From contig DBIW01000027.1 of NCBI GenBank assembly GCA_002296965.1, positions 1-14,339 on the forward strand: a DNA stretch of 14,339 nt. Direction: 5' to 3'. The notes under the pieces were generated by a model. That model was not told the origin of the DNA. It saw only the letters and a program-made list of their open reading frames with translations, and made no database searches. This document shows positions 5,719-13,100 of this stretch, piece by piece. Each line of letters opens with the position of its first letter. The stretch's first letter is position 1. The stretch is from Treponema sp. UBA792. GTDB lineage: Bacteria; Spirochaetota; Spirochaetia; Treponematales; Treponemataceae. A program made the translations under genes and the position numbers.

Positions 5719-6723
5719 ATGAAAAAATCTTTCCTCATTTTGACAGCGGTGTTTTGCTGTCTTTTGCCGCTTTATGCAAAAAAAGCGGTAATGCCGGAAT
5801 GGGTTCAGAATTACAGGACGGTGTTTCCGAATTCTGAATATCTTGCCCAGCGCGGAATCGGCGACAGCGCCGAAAAAGCAAGGACTGACGCAACTGCCGC
5901 ACTTTCGCGCTATTTCAAGACAAGCGTGAACGCGAATCTTTCAACAACAATGACTTCCGTTACAGCGGCAAATTCCGCGGAAGAAAAAACTCTTGTTGTG
6001 GACGACGTGAACGTGCAGTCCGAGGTGGAGCTTTTCGCGCTTGAATACACAGAGCCGTTCTACTACAAGGCGGAAAAAAAGTGGTACTGCGTGGTCTACA
6101 TGAACCGCAATGACGCGTGGCAGCAGTACAAACCTCAGATTGAAATCAAAAAGAACAGTTTTAACGGACTTTATTCAAATCTTGAGGCAGAAAAAGATTA
6201 TTTTGAAAAAGCCAAGATGTGTGGCAAGGTGTGGCAGAGTGCAACAGAACTTCTGGAAAAACTCGAATACGGAAGAATCATAAATCCTATTGAAGAAGCC
6301 TCTTATCAGGGCGAGCGCGACAAAATCTCCAAAGTTCCAGTGATTTTTGAGGAAAGCAAGCAGAATTGTTCTATATATATTCAGACGCAAAACGACTATA
6401 ACCGCCTTGCAGAAAGTGCCGTTTCCTCTGCACTTGCAGACTGCGGATTGAACGTTTCTAAAAACATTGAGCAATCAAATTACATTGCGGAAGTTCTTAT
6501 AGAGCTGAACGCGTCCGGTAGCGAGCCTGTTTCGGTAAAACCTGGACTGGAACTTAAAATCCAGAACAAAGAAGAAAAAACGGTTTATTCATGTGAAGTT
6601 CAGGCGGTGGAAAAATCTGTTGCATACACGCTGGAAAATGCCCAGAAAAAGGCGTTTCCAAAACTGGCAAAAGAAATTGAGGAAGCTGTAAAAAAAGATT
6701 TGAGCGGCTTTCTTAAATTATAG
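5719..6723 (+). CDS. Exported LPP20-like protein
   Basis: This 334-residue protein has a type I signal peptide (MKKSFLILTAVFCCLLPLYA, cleaved about 20/21) and no lipobox. Just after it comes an LPP20-like domain: MPEWVQNY, then YLAQRGIGDSAEKARTDA around residues 41-60. LPP20 domains occur in outer-membrane lipoproteins and related exported proteins, and their biochemical role is unknown. The C-terminal half (about 210-330) is mixed alpha/beta. The start at 5719 is chosen for GGAG eight bases upstream and the signal peptide immediately after; longer in-frame versions would translate the leader hairpin. A lipoprotein gene begins 21 bases after its stop, so they are surely co-transcribed. Likely location is the periplasm or outer membrane. 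Confidence 0.85.
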   Translation: MKKSFLILTAVFCCLLPLYAKKAVMPEWVQNYRTVFPNSEYLAQRGIGDSAEKARTDATAALSRYFKTSVNANLSTTMTSVTAANSAEEKTLVVDDVNVQSEVELFALEYTEPFYYKAEKKWYCVVYMNRNDAWQQYKPQIEIKKNSFNGLYSNLEAEKDYFEKAKMCGKVWQSATELLEKLEYGRIINPIEEASYQGERDKISKVPVIFEESKQNCSIYIQTQNDYNRLAESAVSSALADCGLNVSKNIEQSNYIAEVLIELNASGSEPVSVKPGLELKIQNKEEKTVYSCEVQAVEKSVAYTLENAQKKAFPKLAKEIEEAVKKDLSGFLKL

Positions 6724-6744
6724 AATTTTTATTCGGAGGAAAAA

Positions 6745-7623
6745 ATGAAAAAGGTATTTGTTGTATGTGCAGCAGCTGCACTTGTTTTAGGAATGTCAGG
6801 TTGTGCAAGCACAAAATCTGTTGACCCGACTTTGAAGGTTAATGTTGACGATGATGTTGACAAAGTTGTTGTCATCGATTGGACGGACAGGACTTTGGGA
6901 GAAGTCGCGGCTCCTCAGTGGCTAAAAAATATGCGACGCGGAAATTCCGATACGTTCAAGCAGCAGTGGGGAACGGACGCAAACCGCGTTGTAAAGGTGA
7001 GTATGGCAACAGGAAAAACAGAAGCGACCGCCCAGGCATTGAGCCGTGCAGGATTTGCCTATACGCAGGCGGCGGAACTTAGCCAGAAAGTAATCGGACG
7101 TGTAGGTCAGGGGTTGAACGACGTGGGGCAGCTTGAAGCCGTTTATGTTGCAGCCAGCGAGACAAAGGCGGATATGACAGGGCTTCGCGAAGAAACAGGC
7201 TTTTATCAGAAAGTGCGCACAACAAAAGCCGGAACAAAGGAGCATAGCGAGCAGTACATCTACTACACAGTTTATTCCATGGATAAAGGCACTTGGGACA
7301 ACCTATGCAAAAAATATCTGATGGATGTTATGGGCGGCGCAGACCTTACAACAGAAACTCAAAAGAAAGTGGGCGCGCTATTCAGCGAGATGAAGGCAGA
7401 CGCAGACAAAAAGGACGCCGCAAAACAGGCAGAAGAAGAGGCTCTTTACAAAGCCCAGATGGCACGCCTTGAAGCAGAACGGGCAAAAGCAAATGCCGAT
7501 GCTGCGGCAAGCAACGCCGAGACAGCAAAGACAGCGTTAAAAGCAAAAGAAATGGATGCGCAGGAAGCGCAGACGAAGGCAGCTGCGGAAGAAGCGGCAA
7601 ATCTGGCTGATTTTTTGATGTAG
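6745..7623 (+). CDS. Lipoprotein with LPP20-like region and C-terminal coiled coil
   Basis: This 292-residue protein has a lipoprotein signal peptide. The lipobox is VLGMSGC with C20 as the lipidation site, a relaxed form usual in spirochaetes. PQWLKNM and the run ATGKTEATAQALSRAGFAY (about 90-110) resemble the LPP20 pattern seen in the upstream gene. From about 210 to 290 it is a long Ala/Glu/Lys coiled coil (EEEALYKAQMARLEAERAK). GGAGG lies five bases before the ATG. It is the second gene of the operon, probably a surface or periplasm-facing structural lipoprotein. Its base composition resembles the upstream gene and differs sharply from the next one. Confidence 0.85.
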   Translation: MKKVFVVCAAAALVLGMSGCASTKSVDPTLKVNVDDDVDKVVVIDWTDRTLGEVAAPQWLKNMRRGNSDTFKQQWGTDANRVVKVSMATGKTEATAQALSRAGFAYTQAAELSQKVIGRVGQGLNDVGQLEAVYVAASETKADMTGLREETGFYQKVRTTKAGTKEHSEQYIYYTVYSMDKGTWDNLCKKYLMDVMGGADLTTETQKKVGALFSEMKADADKKDAAKQAEEEALYKAQMARLEAERAKANADAAASNAETAKTALKAKEMDAQEAQTKAAAEEAANLADFLM

Positions 7624-7672
7624 GGAAATGGAAAATCGGAGAGGGTTGTTTTTTAGGATTAGAGGGAAATAT

Positions 7673-8581
7673 ATGTGTACAAATAAATCAGAAGATAATG
7701 AGAATAAAAAAGGTTGCTTAGAAAAGTTTAGAAACTTTGTATATATTGCATTACAACTTTTGTCTTTTGTTATAATTTCTGTTGGTTTAGTGATTAGCTT
7801 TATAAAAGGTAATTTTATAATAACTAAAGAAATTTTGTTTCTATTGTTATTTCTTTTAGTTATTGCTATCGGTACTTCTTATGACAAAATTTCGTTAGTA
7901 AAGATTTTTAGTTTTGAAAAAGCAATAAAAGAAGAGCAAAAGAGAGCTGATGAATATAAAAATCGATATGATAAAATTGCAAATGATTTTTCTCTTGTTT
8001 TAAGATTATCTCAAAACCAAACTGTTAATAATTATAATAAAAATGAAAACAATATAAATAACAGTTTGGAATTTGCTGATAAGAATGAAAAAGTGGAAAT
8101 TGAGAAGTCTGATATAGATTCTGAATCAGATATAGCTAACAAAGAAGAAACAAAGATTAACTATTCAAAAGTAGAAGAAAAAATATGGGATTTTTATAAG
8201 ACGAAGTTTTGTGAAGTAAATTTTTGTAATGTTCAAAATGATGTAAAAATTTCATCAACAAATAGTATTTCTCGTGCTTCAACAATATTCGATCGTTATT
8301 ACAAAATAAATAATATTGAATATTTTGTTGAAATGAAATTATTAAGAAGTATAGGTTTTTACTCTCATATTCGAGAAGATATTGGAAAAAAATTGAATCT
8401 GCTTATACAAAGAAAAAAGGAGTATGGAACAGAAGTAAAACTACATTATGTGCTTGCGTATAGTAAGGATATGAAAAACGCAGAAATGATTCGTTTTACT
8501 AATCGACTTAACACTGAATTTTCTCCTTCTTTGGCTAATGGTATTTTGAAAATTGAACCAATGGAATTATCAAATATTTAA
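7673..8581 (+). CDS. AT-rich membrane protein with nuclease-like C-terminal domain
   Basis: I place the start at 7673 because AGAGGG (7661-7666) is six bases upstream; an earlier ATG at 7628 overlaps poor signals right after the previous stop. The 302-residue protein has two membrane helices (about 22-44 and 53-70) and a charged coiled coil (about 80-105). An Asn-rich linker (VNNYNKNENNINN) and a soluble domain follow (about 165-302). In that domain D207 and E220-M-K222 (IEYFVEMKLL) are spaced like a PD-(D/E)xK nuclease core; this is suggestive only. Sampled GC here is about 25% (15 of 60 bases, 7741-7800) against 52% in the preceding gene (31 of 60, 7441-7500), so it looks transferred into the operon. 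Function unknown. Confidence 0.8.
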   Translation: MCTNKSEDNENKKGCLEKFRNFVYIALQLLSFVIISVGLVISFIKGNFIITKEILFLLLFLLVIAIGTSYDKISLVKIFSFEKAIKEEQKRADEYKNRYDKIANDFSLVLRLSQNQTVNNYNKNENNINNSLEFADKNEKVEIEKSDIDSESDIANKEETKINYSKVEEKIWDFYKTKFCEVNFCNVQNDVKISSTNSISRASTIFDRYYKINNIEYFVEMKLLRSIGFYSHIREDIGKKLNLLIQRKKEYGTEVKLHYVLAYSKDMKNAEMIRFTNRLNTEFSPSLANGILKIEPMELSNI

Positions 8582-8608
8582 ATTTTTATATAACAGGTAT
8601 TTTAAGTT

Positions 8609-9889
8609 ATGAAATTAAGAAAAATTCTAACAATATTTATCACAACATTTCTTTCTTTTTCCATCTTTGCGCAGACAAATGTCGCACAGGCAAAACTTGG
8701 AAAAGCTCTTGAAAGGAACAAGGACGCTAACGCTGTTTTTGTGAGCGAGATTGATTTGACTTCTATGGCTGTTTCTGATGACGGAAACATTACCTTGCCT
8801 CTTTTTGCAAAGAACAAAATAAAAGTTGGTTCCGGTATGGACATGGCAAACATAGCCGAACGCATTGCAAACACAAAAAAGGCAAAATTTACGACAACAT
8901 TTGCGGTAAAGGATTTGCCTTCAAAAACTTATGCAATCACAGATATTGCAGGCATTGAATCGGTTGACCAATATAACAGCCGGCTGGAAGAAGAACGCAG
9001 AAAGGCGGAAGAGGCAGAAAAAGCCCGGTTGGAAGCTGAACGGCTTGCAAATCTTACAAAACTTCCTGTTCAGGTTGTAAATCAGGAAGTAATAAACCTT
9101 GCCGGTGCAGAGGCGGCGTGGCTTCCAGGGCAGATTCAGGACAAATTAAAGAGCAACCTGCAGGAATTTCTTGGAATGAAAACTGTGGTTGACTCAAAGT
9201 CCGAGGCGGCATTAAAAAAACTCCAGGCGGAAAGCGAAAGCGATGCCCGCGATGAATCTTCTGCAATCGAACTTAGAAAAATCACCACCGCAAAGTTCGC
9301 GCTTTTTACAAAACTCAGAAAAACTGGCAGCGGCTATGTAATCAGCGTGGATTTTACCGACCTTACAACAGGCGAGCAGATGGCAAGCGCAACAAGCAAG
9401 GAATATTCAAAAGCCGAATATCTTTACGGCTCAACAGGTGCAATAGACGAGTTAACCCTTGCGCTTGGCGAAAAGCTTGGGCTTCAGATAAGCGACCTTA
9501 ACAAGAATCTTCTTGCAAGCGGCTCTTCAAATTTTAGCGTTGACGACCAGCTTGCCCTTGCAAAACAGAATGAGGCTCAGTTCCAGAAGATGATGAACGA
9601 GTACGATGCCGAGCTTTCCAAGCTGATGACAAGCAACGACATAAACGCTATCCAGAACAAGAACCGCATTGAGGCGGAAAAAGCCCTTCTTTTGGAAAAG
9701 CAGAATGCCGAAAAAAAACGCCAGGAAGAACTAAAAGCACAAAAGGCTCGTGCCGACGCGGACGCAAAACTTGAGGCTGAACGAAGCATTGTTCTAAAAA
9801 CACAGCGCGACCAGATGGCAAAAGATGCCGCGGCAAAAGCTGCGGAAGTCCGCAAACTGAAAATGGAAAAGCAGGGCGTTCTTGGGTAG
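8609..9889 (+). CDS. CsgG/LpoB-like exported protein, 5' part of a gene split by TAG
   Basis: This part is 426 residues with a type I signal peptide (MKLRKILTIFITTFLSFSIFA, cleavage about 21/22). A predicted helix (EEERRKAEEAEKARLEAERLA) follows. Then comes a CsgG/LpoB-like alpha/beta domain (about 150-290), including KFALFTKLRKTGSGYVISVD and LTTGEQMASATSKEY. The remainder is coiled coil. CsgG/LpoB-like proteins act in the periplasm or outer membrane as secretion or cell-wall-synthesis accessories; the exact role is unknown here. A TAG at 9887-9889 ends this part, but the same frame stays open from 9890 to 11440 with continuous coiled-coil character. One CAG-to-TAG change would explain the split. 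The ribosome-binding site is weak (ACAGG, about 11 bases upstream). Confidence 0.82.
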   Translation: MKLRKILTIFITTFLSFSIFAQTNVAQAKLGKALERNKDANAVFVSEIDLTSMAVSDDGNITLPLFAKNKIKVGSGMDMANIAERIANTKKAKFTTTFAVKDLPSKTYAITDIAGIESVDQYNSRLEEERRKAEEAEKARLEAERLANLTKLPVQVVNQEVINLAGAEAAWLPGQIQDKLKSNLQEFLGMKTVVDSKSEAALKKLQAESESDARDESSAIELRKITTAKFALFTKLRKTGSGYVISVDFTDLTTGEQMASATSKEYSKAEYLYGSTGAIDELTLALGEKLGLQISDLNKNLLASGSSNFSVDDQLALAKQNEAQFQKMMNEYDAELSKLMTSNDINAIQNKNRIEAEKALLLEKQNAEKKRQEELKAQKARADADAKLEAERSIVLKTQRDQMAKDAAAKAAEVRKLKMEKQGVLG

Positions 9890-9922
9890 ATAAACATAAT
9901 CGAATCCAAGAAAAAGGCACTT

Positions 9923-11440
9923 GTGGAAATCCGGCAGAATGTTGAGTACCGCTCACAGGAACTTTATGACCAGCTTGTTCAAGACCGCAATAACGAGGAA
10001 TCAAGAATCCGCAACAAAAATTACACAACTGTGGAACTTGGAAGCGGCGGCCAGCCTACAGCACAGGCACAAACGCGCCGCGAAAATCAGGTGAAAAAAA
10101 GCTACGAAGACCTTACGAACAAATTCTTTACGGACTGCGAGGCTGTAAAGCAAAGCACAATGACGCAGCAGCAGAGCCTTCTGCAGGAAATCCGCACCGA
10201 CCAGAAAGCGCTGGGCAATATCCGTACTGTAAGCAGCATGGGTGACGAGCTTAAGGTAAGTTTTGGAACGTATGAAGGCAGCCAGAACGGCTGGAACGCA
10301 TACCTTAGCTTGTATTCAGACGGAGTTCTGCTTTACACGGACAACTTTATTGTGAATTATGACGCACTCAGCGGCAAAAAAGCTCCTGATATGGCGACGG
10401 AGCTGAACGACGCAGTTATAGAAGAATACACAAACAACGTGGATATGTATAACTCTTTGCTTACACGCGGCGACCCGATTATCTACTTTGAGATTGACTA
10501 CAACGTAACCGCCGAGCCGGACGACAAGCCAAGCCAATACACATTCAATTTTAACAAGATTAGGGTAATAAACACCGTAAGCGGCAAAGTAACGCAGACA
10601 AGCAACCTGAGCAAAAAACAGCCGCGCACGATGAAACCTGAACAGGATTTGAGGAATTTTGCTGGAATAGTGGAAAAACAAAAAGCAAAAGAAGATTCTA
10701 AAAAATATCTTACAGAATCTTATATGGTTGAATTTGGTTTGTGCAGAGCTGATGCGGATGCAAAAATTGCTGCTGAAATTAAGTTTAAAAATGATGTTCT
10801 TGCAAGCTTTGTAAAAATTCCTGGAAAAAATTATTCAGTGATGAAAACAGAGGTAACACAGAAACTATATGAAACGATAATGGGAATAAATCCTAGTTAT
10901 TTTAAAGGGGAAAACAATCCTGTTGAAGAAGTCAGTTGGTATGATGCAATTGAATTTTGTAATGCATTGAGTGAAATGTTTGATTTTGTACCTGTTTATA
11001 CAATGCAAGGTAAAGAAATTGTTCAGAACATTGAGGCAAACGGATTCCGATTACCAACTGTAGAAGAATGGCAGTACGCTGCAAGAGGTGGCCAGAACTA
11101 TGAGTATAGTGGCAGTGATAACCTTGATTCTGTCGGATGGTACAGCCGTAACAGCGAAGATACAACTCATCCGGTTGCACAGAAAAAACCTAATGGTTAT
11201 GGACTTTACGACATGAGTGGCAACGTGTGGGAGTGGTGTTGGACGAATTCCGATGACGGCGATACCCAGAATGCTTGTGGTGGTAGTTATAGTCGCTACA
11301 ATACTGAAAATTGCAGCATAGATGGAGGAATTGGTTATAGCGATGAGAGTCCATACTATGAAGTGAGTAGTCGATCTTATGGAAGTGTTTATTTTGATGA
11401 TTCAGCTGTAGGTATTCGCATTGTCCGCTCTACAAGATAG
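9923..11440 (+). CDS. FGE-domain protein, 3' part of the split CsgG/LpoB-like gene
   Basis: It is in the same frame as 8609-9889. If translated separately, GTG at 9923 with AAAGG five bases upstream is the best restart, giving 505 residues without a signal peptide; a readthrough or intact allele would give about 943. Order: coiled coil (1-105), a beta-rich domain (about 110-235, SFGTYEGSQNGWNAYLSLY), linker, and an FGE-sulfatase/C-type-lectin-like domain (296-505). The last starts FVKIPGKNYSVMKTEV and includes NGFRLPTVEEWQYAARGG, YGLYDMSGNVWEWCW and the terminal GIRIVRSTR. Codon and base use become AT-rich from about 10680, where the FGE module begins. Without export, the separate fragment would be mislocated, so I suspect loss of function. 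Confidence 0.8.
   Translation: MEIRQNVEYRSQELYDQLVQDRNNEESRIRNKNYTTVELGSGGQPTAQAQTRRENQVKKSYEDLTNKFFTDCEAVKQSTMTQQQSLLQEIRTDQKALGNIRTVSSMGDELKVSFGTYEGSQNGWNAYLSLYSDGVLLYTDNFIVNYDALSGKKAPDMATELNDAVIEEYTNNVDMYNSLLTRGDPIIYFEIDYNVTAEPDDKPSQYTFNFNKIRVINTVSGKVTQTSNLSKKQPRTMKPEQDLRNFAGIVEKQKAKEDSKKYLTESYMVEFGLCRADADAKIAAEIKFKNDVLASFVKIPGKNYSVMKTEVTQKLYETIMGINPSYFKGENNPVEEVSWYDAIEFCNALSEMFDFVPVYTMQGKEIVQNIEANGFRLPTVEEWQYAARGGQNYEYSGSDNLDSVGWYSRNSEDTTHPVAQKKPNGYGLYDMSGNVWEWCWTNSDDGDTQNACGGSYSRYNTENCSIDGGIGYSDESPYYEVSSRSYGSVYFDDSAVGIRIVRSTR
10826..10860 (+). repeat. 35-bp block identical in two FGE modules (copy 1)
   Basis: These 35 bases recur exactly at 11591-11625. They encode KNYSVMKTEVTQ at the start of each FGE domain. 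The flanks are similar but less so, suggesting module duplication or gene conversion. Confidence 0.85.
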
Positions 11441-11479
11441 TGGGTTTTTCAAAATTGATTAAATGAAAAGGAAAATTTA

Positions 11480-12268
11480 ATGAAAAAATTAATTGTAAAA
11501 ATTGTTTCTATGAGTTTTGTGGCTCTTATAATTTTTTCCATGTCAAATGAATTGTACGCTTTGGAGATAGATATGGTCGAAATCCCTGGGAAAAATTATT
11601 CAGTGATGAAAACAGAGGTAACACAAAATCTTTATAAAACAATAATGGGTGAAAATCCAAGTTCTTTCAACCGGCGTAATGAATATCTTAGCAATGATGA
11701 ATTGCGTGAATTGAACGCATCAACATCTGACTATCCAGTTGAGAATGTAAGTTGGTATGATGCGATTTATTTTTGTAATACATTAAGCGAAAGATTAGGG
11801 TATACACCAGTATATTCATTGAATGGAGAGACTGATATTACAAAATGGAACTATAAACCACATAAAGATAAAGAGGTTAATGGCTATATTAAACAAAATT
11901 TATCTGCAAATGGATTTCGTTTGCCAACATTAAAAGAATGGCAGTATGCTGCAAGAGGGGGTGAAAATTATATTTACTCAGGTAGTAATGAGCTTGATAA
12001 AGTTGCATGGTGTTATGATAACAGTAACGGTGTGACACATCCGGTTGCACAAAAAAAGCCCAATGGCTATGGCTTGTATGATATGAGCGGAAATGTTTAT
12101 GAGTGGTGTTGGGATGTCTATGGTTGTTATTACAACTACCGCTATAGCTGTGGCGGCAGCTGGCGCGGCAGCGGCAACATTTGCGAGGTGGATAGCCGGA
12201 GCTACGGCTATGCCGGCGCCGGGGGCAGCCGCGTAGGTTTCCGCCTTGTCCGCTCTACAGGCAAGTAA
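11480..12268 (+). CDS. Secreted FGE-fold protein, TvpA-like, with candidate DGR variable region
   Basis: This 262-residue protein has an N-terminal signal peptide (M1 to about A27, ending MSNELYA). An FGE-sulfatase/C-type-lectin-like domain (about 32-262) starts MVEIPGKNYSVMKTEV. It has the family blocks VSWYDAIYFCNTLSER, NGFRLPTLKEWQYAARGG and YGLYDMSGNVYEWCW, and ends VGFRLVRSTGK. In Treponema, proteins of this fold (TvpA) are surface ligand-binding targets of diversity-generating retroelements. The C-terminal stretch C-GGSWRGSGNICEVDSRSYG has the layout of a variable region. Base composition jumps at about 12127. AAAAGG lies eight bases before the start. It follows the split FGE gene by 39 bases and is its closest relative here. 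Enzymatic FGE activity is unlikely; ligand display is inferred. Confidence 0.88.
   Translation: MKKLIVKIVSMSFVALIIFSMSNELYALEIDMVEIPGKNYSVMKTEVTQNLYKTIMGENPSSFNRRNEYLSNDELRELNASTSDYPVENVSWYDAIYFCNTLSERLGYTPVYSLNGETDITKWNYKPHKDKEVNGYIKQNLSANGFRLPTLKEWQYAARGGENYIYSGSNELDKVAWCYDNSNGVTHPVAQKKPNGYGLYDMSGNVYEWCWDVYGCYYNYRYSCGGSWRGSGNICEVDSRSYGYAGAGGSRVGFRLVRSTGK
11591..11625 (+). repeat. 35-bp block identical in two FGE modules (copy 2)
   Basis: Exact match to 10826-10860, at the 5' edge of the FGE domain of the second protein. Confidence 0.85.
12127..12255 (+). other. Candidate DGR variable region (VR) with IMH-like end
   Basis: From about 12127 the codons are almost all NNC or NNT at the positions expected to vary: TAT TAC AAC TAC CGC TAT AGC, then CGC GGC AGC GGC AAC, and later AGC, TAC, GGC, TAT, GCC, CGC. 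These are what AAC/AAT template codons become when adenines are randomised. In 12151-12230 I count 58 of 80 G+C and only 12 A, against 25 of 60 G+C in 12061-12120. The fixed tail (12230-12255, VGFRLVRS) is GC-rich and would correspond to the initiation-of-mutagenic-homing end. The template repeat is not in this window. Confidence 0.6.
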
Positions 12269-12274
12269 ATACGA

Positions 12275-12345
12275 GCTGTGGCTGTGTAGTACCAGTGTAG
12301 CGCAGGCGGCAAGCCGCAGCGGAACAGGTACGTAACTGCCACAGC
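12275..12345 (+). other. Nested GC-rich inverted repeat just after the candidate VR
   Basis: The outer arms GCTGTGGC (12275-12282) and GCCACAGC (12338-12345) form eight perfect pairs. Inside, GTACC (12289-12293) pairs with GGTAC (12327-12331), CGC with GCG, and GCGG/CCGC closes a CAAG loop (12306-12317). No T tract follows on either strand, so it is not a terminator. It starts six bases after the stop codon. GC-rich hairpins or cruciforms just downstream of the VR assist target recognition in the Bordetella phage DGR. Confidence 0.65.
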
Positions 12346-12371
12346 GAGTGTGAAAAAAAGAGGATTATTTT

Positions 12372-13100
12372 ATGAATTTTATCAAAAAATTTACTTCAAC
12401 CGAAAAAGAAAATAAAGTAAGAAAAAATTTGAATTTTGTTGGTTTTGGTGCTTTTGTATTTTTGTCTGCATTATTGATAATGCGTGCACCTATTACTAAA
12501 AAAGCAGACAAACAAGTTCCTGAGCCTGTTGTTGTTGAAAATAATGATGAAAAAGTAGAGTCAGTCAACAATCAAAATCTTGCTTATAAATCTGAAAATT
12601 TAGATATAAAAATTTCTGAGTCTAAAAGCAAAGGAGTTTTTAAAATGAAACCGTTTTCTTCAGATGTTAGTATTTACATAAGATTAATAGGTGCGGTAAT
12701 TATTCTTGTTGTTGGTATTATATGTTTGACAAAAATTATTTTGAAAAGCGATGTAGGATTTAGGTATAGAAAACTAAATCTTCTTAAAGATGCTGAAAAT
12801 TTTGGAGACAAATTCTCATTTATTGAGCCTGGCTTAAACGAAGTAGAAATAGATGGAAAAAATCCTTCTACAGATAAAGATGTAAAAGAACATATTACAA
12901 CAAATAAAAAAGACCTACTGGCGGATATGGTAAAAAAAATATATAGACTCAATTCTGGAGATTTAAGTGCAAATGAATTTAATGGATTTTTTTACTATTC
13001 TGCTTTCGGTTGTTACATTGTTTTTTACAATTATCATTCCAATCCAGATAATGAAATTTCAAAATTATACAAATTTAACCTCAATTTATTGCAGTTTTGA
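12372..13100 (+). CDS. Unknown AT-rich protein with two membrane helices
   Basis: This 242-residue protein has AGAGGA seven bases before the ATG. It has two predicted membrane helices (about 22-40 and 103-122), separated by a hydrophilic Lys/Glu/Asn-rich stretch, and a mostly polar C-terminal part. I recognise no family. The last 40 residues (from about NGFFYYSAF) overlap the next gene in another frame and may be a tail created by truncation or frameshift, because a membrane helix of the next protein is encoded in the alternative frame there. It begins MNFIKKFTSTEKE, and its first bases match the start of the DUF975 gene at 13702. It is on the same strand as the FGE gene, 103 bases downstream. 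Confidence 0.65.
   Translation: MNFIKKFTSTEKENKVRKNLNFVGFGAFVFLSALLIMRAPITKKADKQVPEPVVVENNDEKVESVNNQNLAYKSENLDIKISESKSKGVFKMKPFSSDVSIYIRLIGAVIILVVGIICLTKIILKSDVGFRYRKLNLLKDAENFGDKFSFIEPGLNEVEIDGKNPSTDKDVKEHITTNKKDLLADMVKKIYRLNSGDLSANEFNGFFYYSAFGCYIVFYNYHSNPDNEISKLYKFNLNLLQF

Noticed and set aside
9887..9889. TAG read as an amino acid by stop-codon recoding.
   Set aside because: TAG serves as the normal stop of several other genes here, and no readthrough context is evident; a nonsense mutation is simpler.
12269..12360. The nested hairpin as a Rho-independent terminator or as the DGR template repeat.
   Set aside because: There is no T tract on either strand, and it shares no extended similarity with the variable region.
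1177..12930. CTGGCGGATATGG occurs at 1177-1189 and 12918-12930.
   Set aside because: A 13-bp match is expected about once or twice by chance in a window of this size, and the contexts share nothing else.
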